Positions 45,965 to 55,618 are shown, counted from the stretch's first letter. The stretch is DNA of 64,000 nucleotides from Undibacterium hunanense (GCF_014284335.1 NZ_JACOGF010000009.1:221312-285311), one strand, 5' to 3'. Notes: generated by a model not told the origin, from the sequence alone. Program-made: numbers and translations.

Positions 45965-46876
45965 ATGAAGGTTGGTCTATCTGAACTGACGGCGTTTACC
46001 GCCATAGCAGAGCACAAGAGTTTCCGCACGGCTGCATTGCGTCTCGGGATATCTCCGTCTGCGTTGAGTCATTCTCTCCGCCATTTGGAGGAACGACTAA
46101 ATGTGAGGTTATTTAACCGCACCACGCGCTCCGTAGCATTAACCGAGGCAGGGGAACAACTATTGCGTCGTGTAGCCCCGGCCATTATTGATTTGTCCGA
46201 CGCCATGGATGAAGTCGCATCTTCAGTGAACCGGCCATCGGGCGTGATTAAAATCAGCGCTGCTGAAGCAGGTGCCAGGCCATTGATACGTCACGTGCTG
46301 CCTGGTTTTCTTGCAAAGTACCCGGATATTCAAGTGGAATTTGTTGTCGATACGCGTTTTGTGGATATCGTAGCCGATGGCTATGATGCAGGCATCCGTG
46401 TCTTTGATGACGTGCCGCGAGACATGATTGCCGTGAAATTTGGACCAGAAATGAAATTCACTGCTGTCGCTTCACCAGAATATCTCGCTGAATATGGCAT
46501 ACCCGAAATGCCCGAGGACTTACTGCGCCACCGCTGTATTCGCTTTCGGTTTGCCAGCGGTAATCTTTATCGTTGGAATCTGGAGCGTTCCGATAAAAGC
46601 TTCAACATGGATGTGGAAGGACCGATGACCTTAGGAAATACAAACTTGATGACCGAAGCCGCGTTGGGTGGTATCGGCATTGCCTGGGTTCCCGAATATC
46701 AATCGACTGAACACCTTGCTTCTGGCAGGCTGGTTCACCTATTGAAGGACTGGAGTCCCTCCATGCCGGGGCTCTGTTTCTACTACCCCGCAAATCGCCA
46801 CCCTCCAACAGCATTGCGTCTGTTCATACAAGCCATCAAAGACTGGAAGGAGAGTGATTTGCATTGCCATCGCTGA
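45965..46876 (+). CDS. LysR-family transcriptional regulator
   Basis: A 303-residue LTTR. Helix-turn-helix KSFRTAALRLGISPSALSHS (about 19-38) with HLEERLNVRLFNRTTRSVAL; the C-terminal binding domain begins SGVIKISAAEAGARPLIRHV. It belongs to the branch with ELTAFTAIAEHKSFRTAA at the N-terminus. Divergent from the hydrolase / cupin / CMD genes across 284 bases, so it probably controls them. Effector unknown. The tail ends at TGA 46876, followed by a hairpin at 47013-47039 that lies beyond the gene. Confidence 0.92.
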   Translation: MKVGLSELTAFTAIAEHKSFRTAALRLGISPSALSHSLRHLEERLNVRLFNRTTRSVALTEAGEQLLRRVAPAIIDLSDAMDEVASSVNRPSGVIKISAAEAGARPLIRHVLPGFLAKYPDIQVEFVVDTRFVDIVADGYDAGIRVFDDVPRDMIAVKFGPEMKFTAVASPEYLAEYGIPEMPEDLLRHRCIRFRFASGNLYRWNLERSDKSFNMDVEGPMTLGNTNLMTEAALGGIGIAWVPEYQSTEHLASGRLVHLLKDWSPSMPGLCFYYPANRHPPTALRLFIQAIKDWKESDLHCHR

Positions 46877-47012
46877 TGTTGGCACTCTCGTTGGAGTGAC
46901 TGTGTCAATATGCGGCGTATTGAATAGACGAATGACGAACGCTTTCAACACGAGTAATCAGCTATAAGTGAGAACAGACAGTGTGAGGTACGAAGGAGGG
47001 CGCGTAGAAATG

Positions 47013-47039
47013 AATAACGGGCCACAAGGGCCCGTTATT
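47013..47039 (-). terminator. Hairpin downstream of tRNA-Ser
   Basis: AATAACGGGCC (47013-47023), loop ACAAG, GGCCCGTTATT (47029-47039): an 11-base perfect stem immediately 3' of the tRNA on the minus strand, followed by T-rich bases. It probably ends the tRNA transcript and may also serve the convergent LysR gene. Confidence 0.75.
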
Positions 47040-47049
47040 ACTTGGTTCT

Positions 47050-47139
47050 TGGCGGAGAAGGGGGGATTCGAACCCCCGGTAGGGATAAACCTACGCACGC
47101 TTTCCAGGCGTGTGACTTAAACCACTCATCCACCTCTCC
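47050..47139 (-). tRNA. tRNA-Ser (anticodon GGA)
   Basis: On the minus strand a complete 90-base class II tRNA: acceptor GGAGAGG (47139-47133) pairing with CTTCTCC, a long variable arm (GCGTAGGTTTATCCCTACC region), T-arm with GGTTCGAATCC, and encoded 3' CCA (47052-47050). The anticodon GGA is at 47105-47103 in loop CCTGGAAAG, so it reads UCC/UCU serine codons. Confidence 0.97.
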
Positions 47140-47236
47140 TACTACATTCGCAGTCATTTGCCGTAACAGCGAAGTCCGCTATTCTAGCAAAATAAAATTC
47201 AACTTGGAAGCTTTTTTCTTTTTTGTTGAAAAAGAC

Positions 47237-47701
47237 TTAAGCACCCAGCCATGGCAAGCCCAGTTGGCACCAGCCGCCTAGGGTTTTCCGGTGGCCGTCG
47301 GTGTCTTTGTCACCTTCAAAGCCTTGCCGGATGTCAAAGCAGTTGGTGTAACCATTCTCTGTTGCCAGTTTGGCGGCATGACGTGAACGTACCCCAGAGC
47401 GGCACAGGAAAAGAAGGGCTGTGGTTTTGTCGGGTGCCGCAGCTTGCAGTTGTGCCAGAAAATCAGGATTGGGGACGCCTCCGGGGTAGAGGCTCCATTG
47501 TACGGCCTGGTGTTGCGTTGGATTGATGTTGACGCGACCGACCCAGTCTCGTTCGGCATTGGTGCGCACGTCCACCAGCAAGACGCCGCTATCGTTTTGC
47601 AATAATTCAAAAGCTTCTTGCGGGGTGACTGCGCCGGCATAATCCAGGGCTTGTTCCTGGCCACGCTGGCGCGCTGTCTGAAGATGATCAGTGGTGGACA
47701 T
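47237..47701 (-). CDS. Rhodanese-like sulfurtransferase
   Basis: A 154-residue single rhodanese domain: SGVLLVDVRTNAERDWVGRV (about 34-53) and the active-site loop LLFLCRSGVRSRHAAKLA, where Cys about 100 (CRSGVRS) is the persulfide carrier. The protein ends GWCQLGLPWLGA. Such proteins move sulfur or act on thiosulfate in the cytoplasm. It is separated from the GGDEF-EAL gene by 30 bases on the same strand. Confidence 0.92.
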   Translation of the reverse strand: MSTTDHLQTARQRGQEQALDYAGAVTPQEAFELLQNDSGVLLVDVRTNAERDWVGRVNINPTQHQAVQWSLYPGGVPNPDFLAQLQAAAPDKTTALLFLCRSGVRSRHAAKLATENGYTNCFDIRQGFEGDKDTDGHRKTLGGWCQLGLPWLGA

Positions 47702-47731
47702 ATTGGTCTCCGTGCATTGTTGCTGAATGGG

Positions 47732-50053
47732 TTAGCCTTTAGTGTATATTAAATCGGGGCTTGGCTTACCATATAGATAACCCTGAAACGCCTGACAACC
47801 CTGCTGTACCAGAAACTTTTGCTGCGCGCTGGTTTCTACGCCTTCGGCAATCACTGCCAGTCCCAGGCTTTGTCCCAGTCCGATGATGGTGCGGGTGATG
47901 ACGGCATCATTGGTGTTGTTGAGCATCTCGCGTACGAAAGACTGGTCGATTTTCAACTGATCCAGGGGCAGGCGTCTCAGATAGGATAGGGAAGAATAAC
48001 CAGTCCCGAAATCATCCAGGGAAAAACCGACTCCCTGCATTTTGAGCTGATTCATTCTTGCGATGGTTTCTTCTGCATTATCTACCAGCAGGCTTTCTGT
48101 CAATTCCAGTTTTAGCTTGCTGGCATCGATGTTTGCATGACGGATGATGTCCTGCACCTGGGCCACAAAATCAATCTGCTTGAATTGGCGGGCACTGACA
48201 TTGACCGCCAGCGTCAGCGCTGATGTTGCCGGATCTTGCTGCCACTCGGCCAGTTTCTGGCAGGCGGTCTGCAAGATCCAGATGCCAAGTGGGATGATAA
48301 GTCCTGATTCTTCTGCCTGCGGAATAAATTCGGCGGGGGACACCAGACCACGCTGCGGGTGCTGCCAGCGTATCAGTGCTTCTGCCCCGATGGTTTTGCC
48401 TGCTGCGTTGACCTGCGCCTGGTAATGCAAAACAAACTGCTGTTGCGCCAATCCAAGACGCAGATCTGCTTCCATGGCAGCGCGGGCATTAACGATGTCA
48501 AGCATGTCCGGGTCAAAGAAACGAAACAGGTTGCCGCCGCTGGCTTTGGCTTCATACATCGCGACTTCTACTTGTTTCAGCAGTTCTTCTGCGTCGTCAC
48601 TGTGTCTGCCAAACAGGGTAATACCGATACTGGCACTGCTGTGATATTCAAGATGTTCCAGGTCATATGGCTGATGCAGGTCGGACAGTATTTTGGTGGC
48701 GATCATCTGGGCTTCTATCGCTGCCTCGCGCATGTTGTCGCTGAGGTCATCCAGCAATAAAACAAATTCGTCGCCACCATGGCGGGCCAGTGTGTCGCCT
48801 TGCCGTATGCTGTGCGCCAGGCGTTTGGCAACCACTTGCAATAACAGATCACCCTTGCCATGGCCTATGGTGTCGTTGATGCTCTTGAAATTATCCAGAT
48901 CAAGAAACAGCAATGCGCCAAAGCGGTTGTGGCGCGATTTGCTCAGTAGTGTGTGTTGCAGCCTGTCCAGTAACAGACGGCGGTTGGCAAGACCTGTCAG
49001 GGCATCGTGATAGGCGAGATGTTCGAGTTTTGCTTCTGTGGTTTTTCTTTGGGTGATATCCAGCATGGTGGCAACATAGTTGACGACCTTGCCATTGCCG
49101 GATTTGACGGCGGTGATGGTCAGCCATTCCGGATACACTTCGCCGTTTTTGCGGCGGTTCCAGATTTCGCCTTGCCAGTAGCCGCTTTTTTCAAGGTGGC
49201 CGGTCATTTCGGCATAGAAGCTATTGCCATGCATGCCGGATTTTAACAGGCTGGTTTGCTTGCCTATGGCTTCTTCCCTGGTGTAGCCGGTGATGCGTGT
49301 AAATGCCTGATTGACGCGCAATATGGTTCTGTGTTCATCGGTGATGACCATGCCTTCCTGGCCTTCGAAGGCAATGGCGGCAATACGCAAATCTTCTTCT
49401 ACATGTTTGCGTTCGGTGATGTCTTGCACGGTGCCATAGCGATTGATGGCGCTGCCGTCTGCCTGCCGTTCCAGCTTGATTTGTATATGCAGCCAGCGGA
49501 TCTGGGTATCAACCAGTATGCGGTGCTCGATTTCCATATCCTGACCAGACATGGCTCTGTCCCATGCGTTGCCAGCCAGGGTCCTGTCGTCTGGATGTAC
49601 CCGCTGCAAGATGGTGGCGCAGGTGATTTTACTGTCAGGGTTTATTCCCCAGATGCGGCAGGCTTCTTCTGTATACCGTATGTCCTGATTATCGAGGCTG
49701 CTGATCCAGCTACCGGTTTTTGAAATGGTCTGGGCGCGGCGCAATTCTGCTTCACGTTGCGCCAGCTGGGCAGTTCTTTTTTCTATGATTTTTTTCAGAC
49801 CGCGTTTTTGCTCACGTGCTTCCAGCAATAGCCTGACCAGATATGCCAGCATTGCACTGAAGATAAATCCCACTACATAGTTGAACAGTGTGTCTTGCCT
49901 GACGGTAATCGAAGGATCCAGTAATTTAATGTTATCGACACTCCGGTTACGCATTTCGGGGATGAGCGTGAAACTGGTGAGCATGGCCAGTAAGAATGTC
50001 CCCATGGCGAAAAGCAGGGGCTTGGTAAGAAATTGGCGTAAATAGGCATGCAT
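47732..50053 (-). CDS. PAS-PAS-GGDEF-EAL bifunctional c-di-GMP protein
   Basis: About 773 residues. Two N-terminal membrane helices bracket a short loop (LLFAMGTFLLAMLTSFTLIP; VVGFIFSAMLAYLVRLLL), then PAS/PAC units (about 125-225, 240-365), GGDEF (YHDALTGLANRRLLLDRLQH; LDLDNFKSINDTIGHGKGD; active site HGGDEFVLLL) and EAL (LHYQAQVNAAGKTIGAEALI, with EAL at GAEALIRWQHP; DDFGTGYSSLSYL; IAEGVETSAQQ). Both active sites look intact, so it could make and destroy c-di-GMP. I use ATG 50053; a TTG at 50113 would add 20 residues without a ribosome site. Confidence 0.93.
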   Translation of the reverse strand: MHAYLRQFLTKPLLFAMGTFLLAMLTSFTLIPEMRNRSVDNIKLLDPSITVRQDTLFNYVVGFIFSAMLAYLVRLLLEAREQKRGLKKIIEKRTAQLAQREAELRRAQTISKTGSWISSLDNQDIRYTEEACRIWGINPDSKITCATILQRVHPDDRTLAGNAWDRAMSGQDMEIEHRILVDTQIRWLHIQIKLERQADGSAINRYGTVQDITERKHVEEDLRIAAIAFEGQEGMVITDEHRTILRVNQAFTRITGYTREEAIGKQTSLLKSGMHGNSFYAEMTGHLEKSGYWQGEIWNRRKNGEVYPEWLTITAVKSGNGKVVNYVATMLDITQRKTTEAKLEHLAYHDALTGLANRRLLLDRLQHTLLSKSRHNRFGALLFLDLDNFKSINDTIGHGKGDLLLQVVAKRLAHSIRQGDTLARHGGDEFVLLLDDLSDNMREAAIEAQMIATKILSDLHQPYDLEHLEYHSSASIGITLFGRHSDDAEELLKQVEVAMYEAKASGGNLFRFFDPDMLDIVNARAAMEADLRLGLAQQQFVLHYQAQVNAAGKTIGAEALIRWQHPQRGLVSPAEFIPQAEESGLIIPLGIWILQTACQKLAEWQQDPATSALTLAVNVSARQFKQIDFVAQVQDIIRHANIDASKLKLELTESLLVDNAEETIARMNQLKMQGVGFSLDDFGTGYSSLSYLRRLPLDQLKIDQSFVREMLNNTNDAVITRTIIGLGQSLGLAVIAEGVETSAQQKFLVQQGCQAFQGYLYGKPSPDLIYTKG

Positions 50054-50410
50054 GATTATTTGTCTTTGGCGTATGGCGCAATTGTGCAAGAGCCGAAAAC
50101 CTAAACCCTGCAAACAGGCGAAATGAAGATAGCGACTCTGGCAGTGAGAGTCAATCTCGCTGGTAGAAATGAAGGGCGCGATTGATACTGATCAAATGAC
50201 GACCATCCAGTTGCTTTTGGTTTGGCTATTTGAATAAGATTCTGAACATCAGTCAGCGCGGATGAACTGCTTGATAAGTTGACCAGTGAATGATTAATGG
50301 GTTAGTAGTTAATGATCCGGGCGGTAGGATGTGACGTGAGAGAAGTGTTATTTACACAATAAAATAAATTCCGCACTAAACGTGTGCATAAACTGGCATT
50401 TGGCAACATA

Positions 50411-50450
50411 TTGCATTTATTTGGTGCAATATTTTATTTTTGCACCAAAT
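50411..50450 (+). promoter_or_regulatory. NtrC-type enhancer site upstream of glnA
   Basis: TTGCATTTATTTGGTGCAA (50411-50429) fits the NtrC-site layout TTGCA-N7-GGTGCAA, and a further half TTGCACCAA lies at 50441-50449. Together the sequence also forms an 11-base perfect inverted repeat (50419-50429 with 50440-50450). It sits about 140-180 bases before the predicted sigma-54 start, a normal enhancer distance. Confidence 0.7.
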
Positions 50451-50563
50451 TGAATCGTTTTGCTATTTGTTTGTTTGCGGCAAGACATGAGCATGCACAA
50501 AGAAAACGCCACAAAAACAAGCATTTAACAAATTTCGAATTTGAATATGCTTTGGCTGGTTGA

Positions 50564-50579
50564 TGGCATGGATTCTGCT
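50564..50579 (+). promoter_or_regulatory. Sigma-54 promoter of glnA
   Basis: TGGCATGGATTCTGCT: GG at 50565-50566 and GC at 50577-50578 are ten bases apart, the required -24/-12 spacing. Transcription would start near 50590, about 125 bases before the glnA ATG. The rest of the 50054-50716 gap holds no gene. Confidence 0.75.
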
Positions 50580-50716
50580 ATCATCTCTCACTGAGTTTAG
50601 CCGCCAGTTGAATTCAAGAGTGGATGAGGTAGGACTGTTCACTCGTTCTTGGTTGCTGGCAGGTGCAGGGCTCAGCAATTTCCGAATTTTTTTTAGCTCT
50701 ATTTGAGGAGTTTCAC

Positions 50717-52132
50717 ATGGCAATGACAGCCGCAGAAGTCTTGAAAATGGCGAAAGACAACGAAGTTAAGTTCGTTGATTTTCGCTTTGCTGATACCCGA
50801 GGCAAAGAACAGCACGTTACTGTTCCAGTTTCCCAGTTCGATATCGATAAATTCGAATCTGGCCATGCATTTGACGGCTCGTCTATCGCTGGCTGGAAAG
50901 GTATCGAAGCATCCGACATGTTGTTGATGCCTGATCCTAATACTGCAAATATTGACCCTTTCTTCGAAGAAACAACATTGTTCATGCAATGTGACGTCAT
51001 CGAGCCATCCGATGGCAAAGGCTATGACCGCGATCCACGTTCCATCGCAAAACGCGCTGAAGCGTATCTGAAATCTTCTGGCATTGGTGATACCGCCTAC
51101 TTTGGCCCAGAACCAGAATTCTTCATTTTTGACAGCGTACGCTGGAAAGTGGATATGTCCGGTTCCTTCGTCAAGATCGATTCCGAAGAAGCTTCCTGGA
51201 CAACAGGCGAAAAACTGGAAGGCGGCAATACTGGTCATCGTCCTACCGTTAAAGGCGGTTATTTCCCGGTTCCTCCAGTCGACAGCTTCCAGGACATGCG
51301 TTCTGAAATGTGCCTGATCCTGGAATCCCTGGGCATTCCGGTTGAAGTGCATCACCATGAAGTGGCTGGCGCTGGTCAAAATGAAATCGGCACCAAGTTT
51401 TCTACTCTGGTAGAACGCGCTGACTGGACACAAAACCTGAAATACGTAGTCTGGAACGTAGCGCATACCTACGGCAAGACAGCGACTTTCATGCCTAAGC
51501 CTATCGTTGGCGACAACGGTTCTGGCATGCACGTACATCAATCCATCTGGAAAGATGGCAAAAACCTGTTTGCTGGCGACGGCTATGCTGGTTTGTCTGA
51601 TTTCGCCCTGTACTACATCGGCGGTATTATCAAACATGCAAAAGCATTGAACGCGATCACTAATCCAGGTACCAACTCTTACAAGCGTCTGGTTCCAGGT
51701 TATGAAGCACCGGTTAAACTGGCTTACTCCGCACGTAACCGTTCTGCTTCCATCCGTATTCCTTACGTTGCCAATCCAAAAGGCCGTCGTATTGAAACAC
51801 GTTTCCCTGATCCACTGGCGAACCCATACCTGTGCTTCTCTGCACTGATGATGGCAGGTCTGGACGGCGTTCAAAACAAAATCCATCCTGGCGAAGCAGC
51901 GAGCAAAGATCTGTACCATTTGCCACCAGAAGAAGATGCATTGATCCCGACAGTCTGCGCTTCCCTCGAAGAAGCACTGAATGCATTGAACAAAGATCGT
52001 GAATTCCTGACACGCGGTGGTGTGTTCAGCGACAGCATGATTGATGCGTACATTGACTTGAAAATGCAAGAAGTACAACGCTTCCGCATGACGACTCATC
52101 CAGTCGAATTCGACATGTACTACTCTCTGTAA
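50717..52132 (+). CDS. glnA: Glutamine synthetase type I
   Basis: A 471-residue GSI-beta enzyme; ATP + glutamate + ammonia to glutamine, acting as a dodecamer. Motifs: [20 protein letters not shown] (about 55-74), EPEFFIF, then [11 protein letters not shown] (about 267), [20 protein letters not shown] (ATP region) and the adenylylation site [10 protein letters not shown] (Tyr400). So it is controlled by GlnE-type adenylylation as well as by NtrC. I use the ATG at 50717, with GAGGAG at 50705-50710; the frame open to 50663 is only leader. A strong terminator follows. Confidence 0.98.
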   Translation: MAMTAAEVLKMAKDNEVKFVDFRFADTRGKEQHVTVPVSQFDIDKFESGHAFDGSSIAGWKGIEASDMLLMPDPNTANIDPFFEETTLFMQCDVIEPSDGKGYDRDPRSIAKRAEAYLKSSGIGDTAYFGPEPEFFIFDSVRWKVDMSGSFVKIDSEEASWTTGEKLEGGNTGHRPTVKGGYFPVPPVDSFQDMRSEMCLILESLGIPVEVHHHEVAGAGQNEIGTKFSTLVERADWTQNLKYVVWNVAHTYGKTATFMPKPIVGDNGSGMHVHQSIWKDGKNLFAGDGYAGLSDFALYYIGGIIKHAKALNAITNPGTNSYKRLVPGYEAPVKLAYSARNRSASIRIPYVANPKGRRIETRFPDPLANPYLCFSALMMAGLDGVQNKIHPGEAASKDLYHLPPEEDALIPTVCASLEEALNALNKDREFLTRGGVFSDSMIDAYIDLKMQEVQRFRMTTHPVEFDMYYSL

Positions 52133-52147
52133 TCAGGGTAAAAACAG

Positions 52148-52175
52148 AAAAAGCGGGGGCAACCCCGCTTTTTTT
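52148..52175 (+). terminator. Rho-independent terminator after glnA
   Basis: AAAAAGCGGGG (52148-52158), loop GCAA, CCCCGCTTTTT (52163-52173) and further Ts. Strong. Confidence 0.94.
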
Positions 52176-52258
52176 GTTACAAATGCTAATTTTTTCGTAA
52201 TTGTGTTGCATCGCTGCATCGCATACACTACAAGTCCGTGATTGATTATTGCTTTAAT

Positions 52259-52747
52259 ATGAATCGACTATTGTCAGCTTTCATTCTCCTGATTGGTGTG
52301 CAGGCCTATGCCCATGCGCAGGCCGATGTGTATCTATGCGTCGACGAGAACGGTAAAAAGGAATATAAGAACACGGGCGCAGTCAAAGGTTGTAAAAAGG
52401 TGGAATTGCAGGGCATTACGGTGGTACCGGCCCCTGTCTTCCCGGCAGCAGGCAAAAAGCCCCAGGGCAAGCCTGCCAGCAGCCCTACCGACTTCCCCAA
52501 AGTAGATGAGGGAACGCAAAAAGCCAGAGATTCAGACCGCAAGCAGATTTTGCAGGACGAATTGAAGGCGGAGGAGCAGAAGCTCGCGAATTTGAAAAAA
52601 GAGTTCAATAATGGTGAGCCTGAAAGGCGAGGCGATGAAAAGAATTACGCCAAATACCAGGAACGCACCAATTTGATGAAAGAAGACATCAGTCGCACCG
52701 AAAAGAACATAGAAGCGCTTAAACGAGAGATAGCTAATTCGAAATAA
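52259..52747 (+). CDS. Exported DUF4124-domain protein with coiled-coil tail
   Basis: About 162 residues. Signal peptide MNRLLSAFILLIGVQAYAHA, then a DUF4124 region (ADVYLCVDENGKKEYKNTGA), a Pro/Ala-rich linker and a charged coiled coil (RKQILQDELKAEEQKLANLK). Common between glnA and ntrB in related betaproteobacteria, but its function is unknown. I set the start at ATG 52259 because the signal peptide begins there. It ends before a terminator at 52805-52830, so it is probably a separate short transcript. Confidence 0.85.
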   Translation: MNRLLSAFILLIGVQAYAHAQADVYLCVDENGKKEYKNTGAVKGCKKVELQGITVVPAPVFPAAGKKPQGKPASSPTDFPKVDEGTQKARDSDRKQILQDELKAEEQKLANLKKEFNNGEPERRGDEKNYAKYQERTNLMKEDISRTEKNIEALKREIANSK

Positions 52748-52804
52748 GTCGCCCATGTCGGGAAATGGTGCTATCAGGCACCAGTCCGGGCATGATGCTT
52801 GCGT

Positions 52805-52830
52805 AAAGGTCGCTCTGTGCGGCCTTTTTT
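52805..52830 (+). terminator. Terminator between the DUF4124 gene and ntrB
   Basis: AAAGGTCGC (52805-52813), loop TCTGT, GCGGCCTTTTTT (52819-52830), with one G-U pair. It separates ntrB from the upstream gene, or attenuates read-through. Confidence 0.75.
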
Positions 52831-52842
52831 ATTGGATATCGT

Positions 52843-53916
52843 TTGAAAACTCCACTTACCTCATTTGCCGGACTGGATTTGCTGACTTCAGCCGTGATCG
52901 TGCTGGATGCTGAGGGCAGTATTTTGTTTGCCAATGCCTCTGCTGAAAATCTGCTGGACAGCTCATTCAAATCACTCACGCATTTAAAGTTGACGGACCT
53001 GTTCCTGAACGGCGAAGAGCTGATCGAGGTGTTTCATCAGGCGGTCGCCCATCAGTTTGCCGACAAGCGCCAAGACCTGACGCTGGAGCGTGCCGGGCGT
53101 GAGGCATTGCATGTGCACAGCATCGTGACAGCGCTGGATAATCCTGATACGCCAGTATTGATAGAGTTGCGCGAAAACGTACAGCAACTCAAGCTCGACA
53201 GAGAAGAGCGCATGCTCGATCAAAGCAAGGCCAACAAGGAGCTGATACGTAATCTGGCCCATGAAATCAAAAATCCTCTGGGTGGAATACGTGGTGCCGC
53301 GCAACTGCTGGAGCTGGAATTGCCCGAGCGCCACCTGCGTGAATTGCGCGAATATACCCAGGTCATCATCAAGGAAGCTGACCGCCTGCAGACTCTGGTG
53401 GACCGCTTGCTGGCACCGCACCGACTGCCACATATCGTTGGCGACGTGAATATCCATGAAGTCTGTGAGCGCGTGCGCAGCCTGATTGTGGCTGAATTCC
53501 CGCAGGGGCTGACCATCAAGCGCGACTATGATTTATCGATACCCGAATTTCGTGGTGACAAAGAACAGTTGATACAGACGGTGTTGAACATCGCCCATAA
53601 TGCTGCCCAGGCCTTGCATGAAAGAATCAGACAGGGCGATGCAGTGCTGACTTTCAAGTCGCGTGTGGTGCGCCAGATCACGCTGGCGAAGGTTCGCTAC
53701 AGGCTGGCATTAGATTTGCATATCATTGATAACGGTCCGGGAATTCCACCCGAGATACGCAACCGGATTTTTTATCCATTGGTCTCGGGTAAGGAGGGCG
53801 GCAGCGGTCTGGGATTGACACTGGCGCAAACTTTCGTTGAACAGCATCTGGGTGTCATCGAATGTGAAAGCAGGCCAGAGTACACGGATTTCAGGATACT
53901 CATTCCCTTACCTTGA
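52843..53916 (+). CDS. ntrB: Nitrogen-regulation sensor histidine kinase NtrB
   Basis: A 357-residue cytoplasmic kinase. N-terminal PAS (TSAVIVLDAEGSILFANASA, about 15-34), then the H-box NLAHEIKNPLGGIRGAAQLL (His about 140), N-box VLNIAHNAAQALHE and ATP-binding IIDNGPGIPPEIRNRI, GGSGLGLTLAQTFVEQHLG. It phosphorylates NtrC under nitrogen limitation and is controlled by PII. The start is TTG at 52843, as no ATG gives a full PAS; the ribosome site is weak. The ntrC gene follows after 63 bases. Confidence 0.95.
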   Translation: MKTPLTSFAGLDLLTSAVIVLDAEGSILFANASAENLLDSSFKSLTHLKLTDLFLNGEELIEVFHQAVAHQFADKRQDLTLERAGREALHVHSIVTALDNPDTPVLIELRENVQQLKLDREERMLDQSKANKELIRNLAHEIKNPLGGIRGAAQLLELELPERHLRELREYTQVIIKEADRLQTLVDRLLAPHRLPHIVGDVNIHEVCERVRSLIVAEFPQGLTIKRDYDLSIPEFRGDKEQLIQTVLNIAHNAAQALHERIRQGDAVLTFKSRVVRQITLAKVRYRLALDLHIIDNGPGIPPEIRNRIFYPLVSGKEGGSGLGLTLAQTFVEQHLGVIECESRPEYTDFRILIPLP

Positions 53917-53979
53917 AGTGAGGTAAAGGAAAAGTGGTTGCACCAAAAGTGCTCCTTCTATTGATATGCTTAACACAGA

Positions 53980-55506
53980 ATGCAGAACGACAATATGAAA
54001 CCAATCTGGATAGTGGATGACGACGATTCAATTCGCTGGGTGCTGGAAAAAGCATTGGCGAGGGAAAATCTGGCAACGCGCAGCTTCACCAATGCAAGAG
54101 ATGCGATGAACGCTTTGCAAAGCGATACGCCGCAAGTGCTGGTCTCTGACATACGCATGCATGGTGCTTCCGGCTTGGAACTCTTGCAAACCGTGAAGGC
54201 CAAATATCCGGGTTTGCCTGTGATTATCATGACGGCGTTTTCGGATCTGGAATCGGCAGTCGCGGCATTTCAGGGCGGCGCATTTGAATACCTGGCCAAA
54301 CCTTTTGATCTGGACAAGGCAGTCGAGTTGATACGCCGTGCACTGGATGAAAGTCTGCGTGAATCCAGCGTTGAGCAAAGCATGTCAGAAACCCCGGAAA
54401 TTCTGGGGCAGGCACCAGCCATGCAGGATGTGTTTCGCGCCATAGGTCGTTTGTCACAATCGAATGTGACGGTGCTGATTACCGGTGAATCCGGCAGCGG
54501 TAAAGAACTGGTGGCACGTGCACTGCATAAGCATAGTCCACGCGCATCCCAGCCGTTTATTGCATTAAACACTGCGGCTATCCCCAAGGATTTGCTGGAG
54601 TCAGAATTGTTCGGCCATGAACGTGGCGCTTTTACCGGCGCGCAAACCACACGACGCGGACGCTTTGAACAGGCTGAAGGCGGCACTCTGTTTCTCGATG
54701 AAATCGGTGACATGCCTTTTGATTTGCAGACACGTCTGCTGCGCGTTTTGTCGGACGGTCATTTCTACCGTGTAGGTGGGCATCAGCCTATGAAGGCGAA
54801 TGTGCGCGTGATTGCGGCGACGCACCAGAACCTGGAAACCCGTGTCAAAGACGGTTTGTTCCGTGAAGATTTGTACCACCGTTTAAATGTCATTCGCCTG
54901 CGCTTGCCAAGCTTGCGTGAGCGCCGCGAAGACATACCACTGCTGACCAAATATTTTCTGAATCAAAGTGCCAAGCAACTGGGTGTTGATGTAAAACGCA
55001 TGTCAGAACCGGCATTGCAGTTTTTATCCAGTCTGGATTTTCCGGGTAATGTCAGACAACTGGAAAACCTGTGCAACTGGATTACCGTCATGGCACCGGG
55101 GCAGACAGTAGAAATCCCTGATTTGCCGCAAGATCTGGTGCCAATCGCAGCACCGGCAAGCCCGCCAGCCGGTATGAATGGCAGCGATCTGCAAGCACGT
55201 CCGGCGGAATATACGGCAGCAGCGCCTGTGCAGGCCGGTGCCAGTGCCTTTATGGAAAAGCCGGTGTATCGCAGTGGTGAAAGCTGGATATCCTTACTGG
55301 AAGCCGAAGCAGCAGCCATGCTGGCAGAAGGTCAGTCTGAAGTCATTGACAAGCTGGGTCGCAGCTTTGAATCTGTCGTTATCAAGGCAGCCTTGCGCCA
55401 TACCCATGGTCGCAAGAATGACGCCGCCATTCGCCTGGGCATAGGCCGCAATACGATTACACGCAAAATCCAGGAACTGGGTATTGATGGTGTAAAGGAC
55501 GAATAA
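53980..55506 (+). CDS. ntrC: Nitrogen-regulation response regulator NtrC
   Basis: A 508-residue sigma-54 activator. Receiver domain: WIVDDDDSIRWVLEKAL, phospho-acceptor Asp57 (VLVSDIRMHGASG), then the AAA+ domain with Walker A ITGESGSGKELVARALHKHS, the sigma-54 contact loop GAFTGA, LFLDEIGDM and R-finger region. The C-terminal Fis-type helix-turn-helix NDAAIRLGIGRNTITRKIQE binds the enhancer. It should activate glnA through the site at 50411-50450 and the promoter at 50564. Start at 53980 or in-frame ATG 53995. Confidence 0.96.
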   Translation: MQNDNMKPIWIVDDDDSIRWVLEKALARENLATRSFTNARDAMNALQSDTPQVLVSDIRMHGASGLELLQTVKAKYPGLPVIIMTAFSDLESAVAAFQGGAFEYLAKPFDLDKAVELIRRALDESLRESSVEQSMSETPEILGQAPAMQDVFRAIGRLSQSNVTVLITGESGSGKELVARALHKHSPRASQPFIALNTAAIPKDLLESELFGHERGAFTGAQTTRRGRFEQAEGGTLFLDEIGDMPFDLQTRLLRVLSDGHFYRVGGHQPMKANVRVIAATHQNLETRVKDGLFREDLYHRLNVIRLRLPSLRERREDIPLLTKYFLNQSAKQLGVDVKRMSEPALQFLSSLDFPGNVRQLENLCNWITVMAPGQTVEIPDLPQDLVPIAAPASPPAGMNGSDLQARPAEYTAAAPVQAGASAFMEKPVYRSGESWISLLEAEAAAMLAEGQSEVIDKLGRSFESVVIKAALRHTHGRKNDAAIRLGIGRNTITRKIQELGIDGVKDE

Positions 55507-55560
55507 AATCGCAATCGTTTGCCCGATGTGAATGCTGATGTGAACGCTGAAGTGATCGTG

Positions 55561-55600
55561 AAACAAGAAGGGGACATGCTTGCATGTCCCCTTCTTGTTT
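55561..55600. terminator. Bidirectional terminator between ntrC and pgpA
   Basis: A 19-base perfect stem (55561-55579 with 55582-55600) and a two-base loop, with A/T runs on both sides. Serves the convergent ntrC and pgpA transcripts. Confidence 0.93.
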
Positions 55601-55618
55601 ACGTGAAAATTAATGTAT

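Noticed and set aside
50401..50415. TGGCAACATATTGCA as sigma-54 promoter
   Set aside because: GG and GC are only nine bases apart; ten are needed. The site at 50564 has the right spacing.
50699..52099. A 466-residue open frame opposite glnA
   Set aside because: It mirrors the strongly biased codons of glnA and shows no domain; typical antisense shadow of a highly expressed gene.
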